From a virus: DNA of 64,000 bases. The notes beneath the pieces are model-generated. The model was not told the DNA's origin. It ran no database searches and saw only the letters and a list, made by a program, of their open reading frames with translations. Position numbers and translations under genes: made by a program. How positions within the stretch are numbered: the stretch's first letter is position 1; each line of letters starts with the position of its first letter. Positions 7,548 through 15,967 of the stretch are shown piece by piece. Where the stretch lies: IMG/VR virus record IMGVR_UViG_3300045411_000417, positions 1-64,000 of that record. One strand, 5' to 3'.

Positions 7548-7637
7548 ATGCCTGCTAAGAAAACAGTTGCTAAGAAGACGACAAAGAAAGCAAAAGGCAC
7601 TGTCGGTAAGAAATCGACAGCCAAGAAAGCTAAGTAA
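7548..7637 (+). CDS. 29-aa lysine/alanine-rich basic peptide
   Basis: An aaaggag Shine-Dalgarno leads into ATG and a 29-codon frame of repeated (A)KK(T/A) units, e.g. MPAKKTVAKKTTKKAKG. It is shaped like the C-terminal tail of histone H1-like or HU-fusion proteins and probably binds nucleic acid non-specifically. A terminator follows about 30 nt later, which supports a genuine short gene. Confidence 0.6.
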   Translation: MPAKKTVAKKTTKKAKGTVGKKSTAKKAK

Positions 7638-7668
7638 ATTTCCTACCGTAGTACTAGGTAGAGCTTAG

Positions 7669-7709
7669 AAGGGGAGGCGCTCTAACGGGTGCTTCCCCTT
7701 TTTCTTTTT
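7669..7709 (+). terminator. Rho-independent terminator
   Basis: Stem aaggggaggc / gcttcccctt followed by tttctttttc. It ends the nuclease/basic-peptide transcript. Confidence 0.8.
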
Positions 7710-7762
7710 CTTTTCTTTTTACATACCGCAAGCTACTATTTTCTCAGGAGACACATGCTTAA

Positions 7763-8167
7763 ATGCCGCTCTATGAATACTACTGCGAGAGTTGTGATCG
7801 GTTTACTGATAAAACTTTTAAGTACTCTGAGAAACCCACTGCGGTACCTTGTGAGCACTGTGAATCTGGTGTCGCTGAATATCGTGTGGGCAAGCCTGCG
7901 ATGTTTAGAATCCAGTTTGATCAGAACGGACGCGTTGCCTACCAAATGGACCTCGGAAAGGGCAAAAAAGTCTACCGCTCAGCGACGCGCGAAGCCTACG
8001 AGCACAATCTCGGAAACAAAGGTAGCAAAGCAGCGAAAGAAGCCGGTAGTGACATCAACAAATCCGTCTACACAAAAGAGTACGGTCGTGAAGTCGAGCG
8101 CAAAGAAAAAGAAAAGACAGAGAAGTTCGTAAAGACTCTTAAGGAGATTACAAAAAATGCTGATTAA
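7763..8167 (+). CDS. FmdB-like zinc-ribbon protein
   Basis: The N-terminus MPLYEYYCESCDRFTDKTF with a second CEHC pair (residues ~30-33) is the FmdB-type zinc ribbon (C-x2-C ... C-x2-C). The remaining ~90 residues are a charged, helical, Lys/Glu-rich extension. Such proteins are thought to be regulatory or nucleic-acid-binding. The ribosome site caggaga is 12 nt upstream, a long spacing. The end overlaps the next gene by 11 bp. Confidence 0.75.
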   Translation: MPLYEYYCESCDRFTDKTFKYSEKPTAVPCEHCESGVAEYRVGKPAMFRIQFDQNGRVAYQMDLGKGKKVYRSATREAYEHNLGNKGSKAAKEAGSDINKSVYTKEYGREVERKEKEKTEKFVKTLKEITKNAD

Positions 8168-8522
8168 ATCCACCGTCCGCGGTAATCCGATACCATACAC
8201 CCCGAGTGAAGCCCTTCCATATGCAGTAGAGTATGGCGTCAAGGGAATGAACGACAACGATACTATTTATTGGGCACTACGAGATACCATCAAATCATCA
8301 GCATGCCAGCACATCGCTGTTCCGTCCTCAGATAAGAGAGGTCGCGCTAGCTGGGAAGCCAACGCAAGCGGCAGCGTAGTTGTCGGCAGAACTGCCACTA
8401 AAACTGATAAATTCTTTCAGCCCAAGAAGTACAACTTCGTCATTCGTTACAAGTCAGCACTCGACACGCTAGGATTGCCTGACATTGAAGTCTTAGACTT
8501 CAAACTGACACAAACGAAATAA
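8157..8522 (+). CDS. Hypothetical protein, 121 aa
   Basis: Starts within the end of the zinc-ribbon gene after aaggagatt, indicating coupling. Mixed alpha/beta composition with an aromatic C-terminal half (FFQPKKYNFVIRYKSALDTL). No recognisable motif. It converges on a short minus-strand gene 2 bp downstream. Confidence 0.6.
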   Translation: MLIKSTVRGNPIPYTPSEALPYAVEYGVKGMNDNDTIYWALRDTIKSSACQHIAVPSSDKRGRASWEANASGSVVVGRTATKTDKFFQPKKYNFVIRYKSALDTLGLPDIEVLDFKLTQTK

Positions 8523-8523
8523 T

Positions 8524-8730
8524 TTACTTTCTCGACTCTTTAAACAGATCCATCTGCCACTTACCCGCAGACGACGCTCCACCTTGTCTTGGTGGGAATG
8601 ATTGGATCGACTTTTCCTTAATGGCTTGAGCCAAAGGCTTTGCTTCGGCTTGCGCAACTGTCTTAAGCGCATTGGTAGCTACAGGCATCTTACTGACAAG
8701 ACCTTTCACGAAACCTTTTGGATTAATCAT
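8524..8730 (-). CDS. Short minus-strand protein, possible leader-family relative
   Basis: A lone minus-strand frame, 68 aa, inside plus-strand genes. It begins MINPKGFVKGLVSKM, faintly resembling the G-F-x-K leader of the virion proteins, and has an internal ALKTVAQAEAKPLAQ segment. The purine-rich region agaggtggtagaattagg precedes it. Weakly supported; it may be a virion gene in an early block or a chance frame. Confidence 0.4.
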   Translation of the reverse strand: MINPKGFVKGLVSKMPVATNALKTVAQAEAKPLAQAIKEKSIQSFPPRQGGASSAGKWQMDLFKESRK

Positions 8731-8787
8731 AATCCTAATTCTACCACCTCTCTCGATTCCTAACAAAGTCAAATACTTGATCGTGCA

Positions 8788-8795
8788 GGTATAAG
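8788..8795 (+). promoter_or_regulatory. Putative phage promoter, GGTATAAG
   Basis: GGTATAAG lies 43 nt before the 8839 gene, inside the divergent intergenic region. Same element as the other proposed promoters; no good TTGACA at the usual distance. Confidence 0.5.
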
Positions 8796-8838
8796 ATCTC
8801 TGAAGAAAATTATCACTACCAATACGAAAGGCGATCTT

Positions 8839-10134
8839 ATGCAAGGAAGAGAATTCAGCAGCTATAGTGAATATGAGAGAAATCGTGTCAAAGCTCAAAC
8901 TCTTTGGAAAGTAGATGATAGTCTTATTGAACGCCCAGAGCTTAGGTTCAAGCCAGATACTACACCCTTCATGGAAAACATTCTTGAAGGTGGAAGCGGT
9001 CCTCTTGAAGGGGCTTCCATACCAACAGGTCTCATTCTATTTACAGAAGACCTTTGTCGAATGTTTGGAGTTGGACCCACCAAGTATGTAGCTGTCAACG
9101 ACGTGATTGGCGTGCTTATGTCCTACCTAGATTACACAGAGCCTTACTACCTCTTAGTAGACTCTCTGGTTACTGTGACTAACGGACCACTTCATAAAAC
9201 TTATCGCAGAGAAGAAACTGGATCAGTACTGGCACCAGATAAAATCGAAACTTTTGAAGTTCAGCGTGGCTATAACTTTCCTTTGTTCGATGCGGCGACC
9301 AAGTTTTTAGCTCTTCCAGGAACTAAAGCAATCCTAGAAGGAAAAATGGTCATGCACAAACAAAAGAATGTGCCTGCGACTAAGATGGACATCCTAGAGA
9401 AGCTATCAGAAATTCTATGGGGCAGCCAATTTTGGCTACAGTATAACGTGGACGAGTGGATATCTAACCACTCCGATGACATAACCTATACGCTCGAGCA
9501 GAAAGGAATTTATAACCCCACCGACGTGGATCTAGTTCTTCAGCAAAGCCGCGGACTATGGCTTGTAGCTACAATCGCGTCCTTAATGTGGCTGCGCAGT
9601 CCGTATTCGGTAAGGTTCCTAGTCGACTCGCATCCCATTTATTGGGCAGTCTTGCGATGGGATGAGACCGAAAATAAACTTAAGATACGAGAAGGAAGTG
9701 GAGGTGAGGCTGTAGTATATGGTTGGGATGTATATACTCACGCGCATTTAAATGTATCTGAAAATGAACTCCCGGGCACTTGCTGCTGTTGTGGACAGCA
9801 ATTGCACTGTACAAAATATGTAAACACAAACGCAATAATGAACCCAATCTGTTCTTGCGGGGAGCCACTCGAAATCGAAATAGGAAGCGACTTTGAGCGG
9901 TACTATAACCACTCGCGCCCAGAGTGCGAGCCTTATCACAGGACATATCCACCGATTAAGGCGTTCATGTGTCAAAGGTGCTTGTATGTTAAAATTTACA
10001 AGAAACCAGACAATACGGGCTGTGGTAGAGCTGGTTGCCCAAATACTAGCTGCCCCCATCACATGGGTAAGGGTATGTTTATTCGAGAACTAACGAGGAA
10101 CCGCACCGCAATGTTACCGCATATTCAGCGTTGA
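8839..10134 (+). CDS. Cysteine-rich protein, 431 aa, unknown function
   Basis: Residues 1-300 show no motif I can name and are mostly alpha/beta with aromatic segments. The C-terminal ~115 residues hold several zinc-ligand groups: GTCCCCGQQLHC (~314-325), CSCG (~338), CQRC (~374), and CGRAGCPNTSCPHH (~391-404). Two or three zinc sites are likely. The product could be a nucleic-acid-binding or structural protein. Weak gcgatctt ribosome site upstream. Confidence 0.65.
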   Translation: MQGREFSSYSEYERNRVKAQTLWKVDDSLIERPELRFKPDTTPFMENILEGGSGPLEGASIPTGLILFTEDLCRMFGVGPTKYVAVNDVIGVLMSYLDYTEPYYLLVDSLVTVTNGPLHKTYRREETGSVLAPDKIETFEVQRGYNFPLFDAATKFLALPGTKAILEGKMVMHKQKNVPATKMDILEKLSEILWGSQFWLQYNVDEWISNHSDDITYTLEQKGIYNPTDVDLVLQQSRGLWLVATIASLMWLRSPYSVRFLVDSHPIYWAVLRWDETENKLKIREGSGGEAVVYGWDVYTHAHLNVSENELPGTCCCCGQQLHCTKYVNTNAIMNPICSCGEPLEIEIGSDFERYYNHSRPECEPYHRTYPPIKAFMCQRCLYVKIYKKPDNTGCGRAGCPNTSCPHHMGKGMFIRELTRNRTAMLPHIQR

Positions 10135-10160
10135 CCGGTAGCGTAGTAAACCGATATGCT

Positions 10161-10195
10161 ATCTCCCAGAGAGGCACTAAACCTCTCTGGGAGAT
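10161..10195 (+). promoter_or_regulatory. Shine-Dalgarno-sequestering hairpin
   Basis: A perfect 14-bp stem atctcccagagagg / cctctctgggagat with a 7-nt loop. Its 3' arm contains gggaga, the ribosome site for the ATG at 10201. The fold would hide the site, suggesting translational control of the SSB-like gene. With no T-run after it, it is a poor terminator. Confidence 0.65.
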
Positions 10196-10200
10196 TCATC

Positions 10201-10515
10201 ATGATTAGAGACATCAACGTAATCATAATAAGCGGTATTGTGGACACCGCACCGTCTGTGATTACTACACGAAATAACAGCCGAATCTGTCTCTTCAACC
10301 TTCTTAATATCGAACGATACAGACTTTTTGATGGTAAGCCCGCGCAGCACGACAATTACCTAACAATAGAAGTCTTAGGCAAGAACGTCGACAAAGTATT
10401 AACTGGTATCAAACAGGGCGACAGAGTCACAATCAACGGTTATTTACGCGTAGATGAGGTTAATGGTGTGGAGCACACGAAAGTTCGTATGTTTCACATA
10501 GAAAAAGACTACTAG
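10201..10515 (+). CDS. OB-fold SSB-like protein
   Basis: 104 aa with an SSB-type OB-fold pattern: MIRDINVIIISGIVDTAP, a long beta hairpin, NYLTIEVLGKNVDKVLTGIK, then GDRVTINGYLRVDEVNG (residues ~76-92). It lacks an acidic DIPF-type tail, unlike the second SSB at 50201, so it may be an auxiliary ssDNA or RNA binder, PriB-like. The start follows gggaga, embedded in a perfect hairpin. Confidence 0.65.
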   Translation: MIRDINVIIISGIVDTAPSVITTRNNSRICLFNLLNIERYRLFDGKPAQHDNYLTIEVLGKNVDKVLTGIKQGDRVTINGYLRVDEVNGVEHTKVRMFHIEKDY

Positions 10516-10526
10516 GGAGATTCAGC

Positions 10527-11003
10527 GTGGCAAATGATGAGTCATCATTTAAAAGCGAGTTCCGACGAGACTTAAAAAGGTTTTACGGCGAGAACATAAA
10601 GATATGGACTAGCAATGACATGTTCCGCGCGGGGGTTGCGGACTTTAACATTTCATTTCGAGGTTATTATTACGCTATCGAAGCTAAATTTATTAAAACA
10701 GCGCCGGCTAGAGACGACTCTCTAGTTTTAAAGCATCCCCTTTCAGAGCTACAATACAAACACTTATCAGAAATTAACTTCACAGGTAATATTGGCTTGG
10801 TATTAGTGGGGCTACCTGACATCGCAGTGGCTGTCCCGCTCAACCTATTTCATAATGGTAATATTAAACTAAAGCAGCTCAAGCAGCTTAGTCAGTCATC
10901 CTTAGGCTGTGCTAAAATTAAAGGTCGTTGGCAGATTGAGGGGACAGAACGCATCGACTGGCTTGAGTCAGTAGCAACTCTTAATAACTATGGCAAACAG
11001 TAA
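10527..11003 (+). CDS. VRR-NUC / Holliday-junction resolvase-like nuclease
   Basis: 158 aa. The segment GVADFNISFRGYYYAIEAKF (residues ~32-51) gives the PD-(D/E)XK signature G-x-x-D ... E-x-K. The N-terminal helix FKSEFRRDLKRFYG is typical of VRR-NUC or archaeal Hjc-like folds. Predicted structure-specific endonuclease. GTG start after gggaga, 12 nt downstream of the SSB-like gene; it overlaps the next gene by 14 bp. Confidence 0.7.
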   Translation: MANDESSFKSEFRRDLKRFYGENIKIWTSNDMFRAGVADFNISFRGYYYAIEAKFIKTAPARDDSLVLKHPLSELQYKHLSEINFTGNIGLVLVGLPDIAVAVPLNLFHNGNIKLKQLKQLSQSSLGCAKIKGRWQIEGTERIDWLESVATLNNYGKQ

Positions 11004-11496
11004 ACCAAAATTCTTTTTTGAGGCAGACCCGGCAGCTAAATCTCCGGGTCTGTCGTGGCAAGAACACGCAGAGACTTTTTTTAGCACTTTGCAAGATACG
11101 GGTGTGGTGAAAGAATCTAATCTGGATCTTTCAGAGAAGACCGCAGCCATAGATGGAGAAATGAAAACCTCCTCAAGCAAGCTTGTACAGATTGAGTACG
11201 GTACCTACCAAAACAACTACGCTGTCCACATAACTCCCATACACCCCGCGCGTAATCTTCGCTCTGAGGATTCTGTGAAGCAGGCTGTATACGTACTTGC
11301 CAAGACTCTAAACGAGCACGTTCCATATTCAAGTACCGTGAACTTATTTCTCCCTCGTCCAGACTGGAAAGTAAAAGTCATTTCAGCCGTAATTTTGGAG
11401 GGAGCTAAGACTTGGAATCTGGACATTAAAAAACTAGAGCGAGAAGCTATTCCAAAAATCATGCAGGAAGTGGAGAAAGTGATTTTAGCATGTTGA
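10990..11496 (+). CDS. Hypothetical protein, 168 aa
   Basis: Starts inside the end of the nuclease gene. An alpha/beta protein with a central VQIEYGTYQNNYAVHITPIH strand region and a C-terminal helical part. Not recognised; the operon context (SSB-like, nuclease) hints at DNA metabolism. Confidence 0.6.
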   Translation: MANSKPKFFFEADPAAKSPGLSWQEHAETFFSTLQDTGVVKESNLDLSEKTAAIDGEMKTSSSKLVQIEYGTYQNNYAVHITPIHPARNLRSEDSVKQAVYVLAKTLNEHVPYSSTVNLFLPRPDWKVKVISAVILEGAKTWNLDIKKLEREAIPKIMQEVEKVILAC

Positions 11497-11591
11497 AACT
11501 TTGGGCAGCTTTAAAACAAAAACTGAATCGACTCTTCGGAACTCGACGGTGCAATCCTACTCCAGCAGGTAGGATTCCCAATTGCTCGTGA
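11490..11591 (+). CDS. Possible 33-aa peptide
   Basis: A short frame whose ATG overlaps the preceding stop (ATGTTGA): MLKLWAALKQKLNRLFGTRR then a Cys/Pro tail. The N-terminus is an amphipathic basic helix. No strong ribosome site; translation could occur by coupling. Weak call. Confidence 0.25.
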   Translation: MLKLWAALKQKLNRLFGTRRCNPTPAGRIPNCS

Positions 11592-11599
11592 GGTAACAC

Positions 11600-12367
11600 A
11601 TGAAACTACGCGCGCTAGGTACAGGTCAGCCCTTCTGCAGACATCCGCTGGTGACAAGTAGTTTTCTCATTCAAGAAGATCTTGGTGCGCAACTTATCGG
11701 GTGCGGATTTAATATTCCTGCCAAACTCGAGTCCATCAACATGAGTTTAGCCGATATCGATATGATTCTCCTACTAAACTCAGACTTAGAACAAATAGGT
11801 GGGCTTCCAGAAGTGGCAGACTTCTCTAAAAGATCCGGTACCAAAAAGTTCTTAGTCGCTCCTGAGAGTGTGCTTGAGAACGTGCGCAAATACTCCTCTG
11901 ATTTTTTAGATCTAGATCTAGATCATTGCTTTGACGCTAAGTCTTGCCACAGAGTCGTCATTACTGAGGAACACCACTCAGAGGAAATAAAGTTTATCGA
12001 TAATTATCACGGTAAAGACGGTCACGCGCTTCTGCTCGAATCTAGCAAAATATTCATTTCAGGTAAGATGCTACCCAACGAAGATTTCCTTCACAGATAT
12101 GGAGCGCCCTCAGATCTAGTGTTCCACAGTTGTGTACTCTCTGATTCACACGGAGACGAGCTCGGAAGCCTACCCCTATACATCCAACAAAAAATTTGGC
12201 TGTACGACTACTCCAACTCCTGCTCCGAAATAGCACAGCCGTTTCCAATGCTCTTCTTGCCTCAAGGAACTTGCGTTCTAGACACCGCAAGAAAAGACAA
12301 ACTACTAAGTAAGGAACGCTTCATACGAGAGAGCTCTAGAAGACAACTCGGAAACGTATCTACTTAG
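11600..12367 (+). CDS. Degenerate metallo-beta-lactamase-fold protein
   Basis: The order of elements follows an MBL-fold phosphodiesterase (RNase Z/PhnP-like): a TSSFLI strand, an IGCGFN turn, then DIDMILLLNSDLEQIGGLPE. There the canonical H-x-H-x-D-H before IGGL is replaced (NSDLEQ). Later HALLLESSKIFISGKM resembles the strand that normally carries DTG. Without the histidines, zinc hydrolysis is unlikely; a binding role or a recruited fold is possible. A gaggtaac ribosome site precedes it. Overlaps the convergent leader gene by 8 bp. Confidence 0.55.
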   Translation: MKLRALGTGQPFCRHPLVTSSFLIQEDLGAQLIGCGFNIPAKLESINMSLADIDMILLLNSDLEQIGGLPEVADFSKRSGTKKFLVAPESVLENVRKYSSDFLDLDLDHCFDAKSCHRVVITEEHHSEEIKFIDNYHGKDGHALLLESSKIFISGKMLPNEDFLHRYGAPSDLVFHSCVLSDSHGDELGSLPLYIQQKIWLYDYSNSCSEIAQPFPMLFLPQGTCVLDTARKDKLLSKERFIRESSRRQLGNVST

Positions 12368-12677
12368 AGGAAAGCTCGTGTCCTTTAGCGCCCGCGTAGT
12401 ACGCACCCAATGCACCGAGCATACCTTTTATAATAGCTCTTTTAGCAGGGGATTCGATGTGCGCGATGTTGGAAAGAATTCTTCCGGTGTGTTTTCCCGC
12501 AGCAAGTCCTAAAAGCCCGCCAGCGCCGCTCACTAAAAAGGGCATTACTGACTTTTTGGGGTGCTGCATAGCCGAGTATGTAGCACCCGCCAAAGGATTC
12601 ACTGAATGCATGGCTCCAGCGATACGCTTTTCTTTTTTATCATCGCCAGCTGTTTTGCTGAAGCCTGAGGTAAACAT
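12360..12677 (-). CDS. Leader-bearing virion protein, 105 aa
   Basis: Begins MFTSGFSKTAGDDKK, a member of the M-F-x-x-G-F-x-K-T-A leader set. The body is basic then Gly/Ala-rich with a likely hydrophobic hairpin (PFLVSGAGGLLGLAAG and MLGALGAYYAGA). Predicted internal capsid or membrane-active ejected protein by analogy with T4 internal proteins. First gene of the minus-strand virion block at its downstream end. Confidence 0.65.
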   Translation of the reverse strand: MFTSGFSKTAGDDKKEKRIAGAMHSVNPLAGATYSAMQHPKKSVMPFLVSGAGGLLGLAAGKHTGRILSNIAHIESPAKRAIIKGMLGALGAYYAGAKGHELSSK

Positions 12678-12695
12678 AGTGTAAATCTCTCATTC

Positions 12696-13412
12696 TCAAG
12701 AGTTGAGTAGTTTAATTGGTACGATACGATCGTACTGGGCTGCCGCGCCTTCCATGATCAAAACTGATCCTGAAGACACAGAGAACTGATGACCTTGCAC
12801 GTAAACCTGCTCAAGATAGAACGCACCAACCGAGTTGAAGTTCGCGTCTTTGAAGTAGAACGCAAGACCTGTCGGTTGATTAAATAAATCCGAAGCCAGG
12901 TTGATGTAGAAGTAATCTTCACCAGGGCTGACCTTAACCTGATGGAATGGTCCGCCTTTATTAAGAAGTCGCGCCAAAGGATCTGGAGCAGAGCTGCCGT
13001 CTGGAAGCGTAAGCATCGTTCCAGAATCTTTCGTGCCAATCTTCACGGCACCAGTATCACTCTGATAGTGCGAATACATTACGCGAAGTAGGCTCGGACC
13101 GTAGTAAAAAATACGCCCGAGGTTCACTGAACCAATCACGCGACCAGGAATGAAGTAAGAGCGGGAAGAACCTACTTCAAAAATCTTCTGGATCTGCTTA
13201 GACTGGCTTAATCCAGCGTTCTCGATAAGTCCGATCGGATAAACCGTACTTACACTTGAAGCTGGCTGATTTGAGTAAGGTCCAGTGCCGCCAATCTCCG
13301 GAGGACCAGCCGCGATCAAGCTTGTTTCGGCTGACACGAACTGACCGCCCTGCAATTCCTGCTGAACGTGGTAATTACTAAAATCCCAGTTTGAAAAATC
13401 TGTCGTCGCCAT
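12696..13412 (-). CDS. Putative tail tube-like virion protein
   Basis: 238 aa, encoded immediately downstream of the tail sheath, the usual position of the tube gene. The sequence is beta-rich with segments GRVIGSVNLGRIFYYGPSLL and DANFNSVGAFYLEQVYVQGH and no leader motif. The ribosome site aggaggatcg precedes the ATG. The tube assignment rests mainly on gene order; another tail protein is possible. Confidence 0.5.
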   Translation of the reverse strand: MATTDFSNWDFSNYHVQQELQGGQFVSAETSLIAAGPPEIGGTGPYSNQPASSVSTVYPIGLIENAGLSQSKQIQKIFEVGSSRSYFIPGRVIGSVNLGRIFYYGPSLLRVMYSHYQSDTGAVKIGTKDSGTMLTLPDGSSAPDPLARLLNKGGPFHQVKVSPGEDYFYINLASDLFNQPTGLAFYFKDANFNSVGAFYLEQVYVQGHQFSVSSGSVLIMEGAAAQYDRIVPIKLLNS

Positions 13413-13436
13413 TAGCGATCCTCCTATAGCTTAAGA

Positions 13437-15323
13437 TTACACCACTAACGTTACGTCGATTCCGTTCAGTGGGATCGGAATATCCAAGCTCAGCACCTCA
13501 TTAACTCGATCGATGTTAACCGAGTCGACTTCAACCTTATCGATAGAGCCACTCTTAATAACCCCACCAATTTTAGGAAGCTTCGTAGCTTCCGTCAGGT
13601 ATTTGATAATGCCGGTTGCAGACGTTTTGATGTCGTCAAGCGTACTATCAACGATGTTGTACTGACCAATGAACTGAGTCTGATTTTCTCGGATGAACTT
13701 GGCAATGAAGTCTACGTTTTTAGTAACGGAGTATTCTTGGAACTTGATTGCCGAGCGGTCTGTGGTCAACTGATGCCTAATATACAAAGCCGTCTCATCA
13801 AGAACGTCTTGTACAAAAATCATCACGCCACCGTCTGCGATCGTATTCAGCTGCTCACCATCAAAGTATTTGGTGGAGTGAACGACACCGGAGTAAACCG
13901 CAACGCTGAGGTTAGTGAAACCCTGCTGCGTCGGTAATCCAGTGGTCAAAGCACCAATCGAGCAATTTAGGAAATAGCCCGGAAGCTGCTTAATCTCGTT
14001 TCCAACCGGAACTTTGATGACGTCCGGATACGTAAGGACCATGCGCCGGCTACCAAGGCTGCGAGCATACGCCGCCATTACCGAGGCTTGCTCACTCTTC
14101 TGAAGATCCCGTTCTACGAGGAACGAGATGCCGCTTCCAGGAGTAGGATTGCTTGCTAGCGTAACTTGAGTCTGGCTATCAACCGCAGAGATTTCGTAGC
14201 GGTTATCGCCAATGACGATGAACATACCCGGCACTACGCCGTCAGTGATGAACTCGGATGTAGCGGAAGTAAGAACTGCACCAGCCACCACACCATCGGC
14301 TTTGGTGTCCACTACGGTCATTTTCGTTACGAGCGTTCTATTCACGATACCGACACGTTCCAGCTTTTTAGTTGGAACAGACATGCCTTCGGCGTGACTC
14401 TTAAGAGCAGTGTGAACTGCCGTGTTCTGAGTCATTACGCTGATAGCATACATATCGATTAGCGCTAGAATTTCAAAAGCGTTGCTATAAGCAAGAAGTT
14501 CGTCCGTCAAGAATGCTTGCCCAAGCCCTAAGATATTAGTCTTAGTCACCGCGTTGTTTAGTGCGAGGTATGCGCCGAACACCGCTGGATTTTCAGGACG
14601 AATCTGGTCGAGTCCGAAGTCCGCCTGAAGTTCTGAAGTACTACCGTATTCCCAAACGTTAGCGGATTTGTCGATACGTAGGGCACGATAAGAAAGAAGG
14701 ATATCTGCGCTCACGATCGGAAAATCACCGAGAGTTCCAACCGGAGCTTCGAGTCCAGCAGGAAGAGTTACGCTTGTGGAGCTAACTACCACACCAACTT
14801 CATCGGTAGAAATTTCAACTTCGCCAACATTTCGAACGATGGAATAATCGATCGCTGTGTCGGCTGCAGCAAATGTTTCGTTAATGCGTAGGGTGTTGTT
14901 GTTAATCTTGCTTCTAACCGTATAAGTTCCGGTTAGCGCGCCACTATTAACTACGATTTGATCCCCCGCGACCACGTCTTCAAAAATATCGACGGTGGCA
15001 TCAGTGAATACGTTAAGATTAGAGACGAGGACTACACCAGTTGTCGCATCCAAGAAATCTGCGATAGCGTTGTCCAAGAAAATTCTAACAGGGAATGCCG
15101 TTAGCGAATCTGACACATCCGTGCGTGTATCGACATATGTGCCAGCCATCTGATCGCCATAACTTGCCGCCACCAACACGCCAGCGTAATTACCAGAGTC
15201 TGCTTTATCTACAACTTGGAAGACTGGACCGACTGTTACGTTAGGTAAAGCAAAAGTGGCAAGCGCAGGCAACGCTCCGACAAATTGCTGTGTAACAACT
15301 ACACCTGGTTCTAAATATGCCAT
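13437..15323 (-). CDS. Tail sheath protein
   Basis: 628 aa. The N-terminus MAYLEPGVVVTQQFVG is typical of contractile-tail sheath proteins. The C-terminal ~150 residues (from about QLTTDRSAIKFQEYSVTKNV) carry the conserved sheath fold, ending with a beta extension IDVTLVV. The middle holds inserted beta domains, as in large phages. It defines the phage as a myovirus. A gaggaaagtt ribosome site precedes it; the tube-like gene lies 24 bp downstream. Confidence 0.9.
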   Translation of the reverse strand: MAYLEPGVVVTQQFVGALPALATFALPNVTVGPVFQVVDKADSGNYAGVLVAASYGDQMAGTYVDTRTDVSDSLTAFPVRIFLDNAIADFLDATTGVVLVSNLNVFTDATVDIFEDVVAGDQIVVNSGALTGTYTVRSKINNNTLRINETFAAADTAIDYSIVRNVGEVEISTDEVGVVVSSTSVTLPAGLEAPVGTLGDFPIVSADILLSYRALRIDKSANVWEYGSTSELQADFGLDQIRPENPAVFGAYLALNNAVTKTNILGLGQAFLTDELLAYSNAFEILALIDMYAISVMTQNTAVHTALKSHAEGMSVPTKKLERVGIVNRTLVTKMTVVDTKADGVVAGAVLTSATSEFITDGVVPGMFIVIGDNRYEISAVDSQTQVTLASNPTPGSGISFLVERDLQKSEQASVMAAYARSLGSRRMVLTYPDVIKVPVGNEIKQLPGYFLNCSIGALTTGLPTQQGFTNLSVAVYSGVVHSTKYFDGEQLNTIADGGVMIFVQDVLDETALYIRHQLTTDRSAIKFQEYSVTKNVDFIAKFIRENQTQFIGQYNIVDSTLDDIKTSATGIIKYLTEATKLPKIGGVIKSGSIDKVEVDSVNIDRVNEVLSLDIPIPLNGIDVTLVV

Positions 15324-15349
15324 TTAACTTTCCTCCGATATACGGCTGC

Positions 15350-15967
15350 TTAACTTGGTGTTCTCATTATAAATTGTTTGAAAATATCCCGCAACTTAAC
15401 TGAATCAGTCTGTACTACGCTCCAATTACTAGTAATATCCATCTTCACTAAAACCGGTACTACTGTCCACTCAGGTCTCGCGTCTTTTACAATTAGACCA
15501 CGCTGTCCAATCTGAACGCTATTGATAGACAGGAAACCAGCTTTTTGAAGAACTGGACGAAACATTGTGATCGCTTTGTAGCAAATTTCAGCAATGCGAT
15601 CGGCTTCCATGTCTTCGCGTGAAAAGCAGTTGATAGATACAGTGCCACGATTTATATCCGCGTACTGCCTATTCAAATTACTCAGGTTGGAAGAACCGAC
15701 AAATTTACCGATTGATGCATTTGCCCAACCAACCGGACCACGCGCGACAACAATTTTTGGTCGTCCTGTATCCACTGTCCTTAGATTATCAGTGTTTTGT
15801 CCCTCTATAAAAAGTTCCGTGGCTTGCTCGTCCCACTCAAAATGAAAACAACCTTGCTGAAACGAGTTAAACAAGACTTGGAGGAATTCGAGCATCGAAT
15901 TCTCCATGAATCTCAACATATCGGGAAAAACTTTGTTTGGATCTAAAAGACTTTTCTGGCTACTCAT
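15350..15967 (-). CDS. Putative tail terminator / neck protein
   Basis: 205 aa from MSSQKSLLDPNK. It lies just upstream of the sheath gene, where tail-terminator genes commonly lie. A pattern RGTVSINCFSREDMEADRIA followed by a hydrophobic helix fits terminator-type proteins. It overlaps the upstream gene by 8 bp. Function from position and weak pattern only. Confidence 0.5.
   Translation of the reverse strand: MSSQKSLLDPNKVFPDMLRFMENSMLEFLQVLFNSFQQGCFHFEWDEQATELFIEGQNTDNLRTVDTGRPKIVVARGPVGWANASIGKFVGSSNLSNLNRQYADINRGTVSINCFSREDMEADRIAEICYKAITMFRPVLQKAGFLSINSVQIGQRGLIVKDARPEWTVVPVLVKMDITSNWSVVQTDSVKLRDIFKQFIMRTPS

Noticed and set aside
7689-8132. Plus-strand frame overlapping the zinc-ribbon gene
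   Set aside because: Shadow frame: the FmdB-like cysteine pattern is in the other frame, and this one begins in the terminator T-run.
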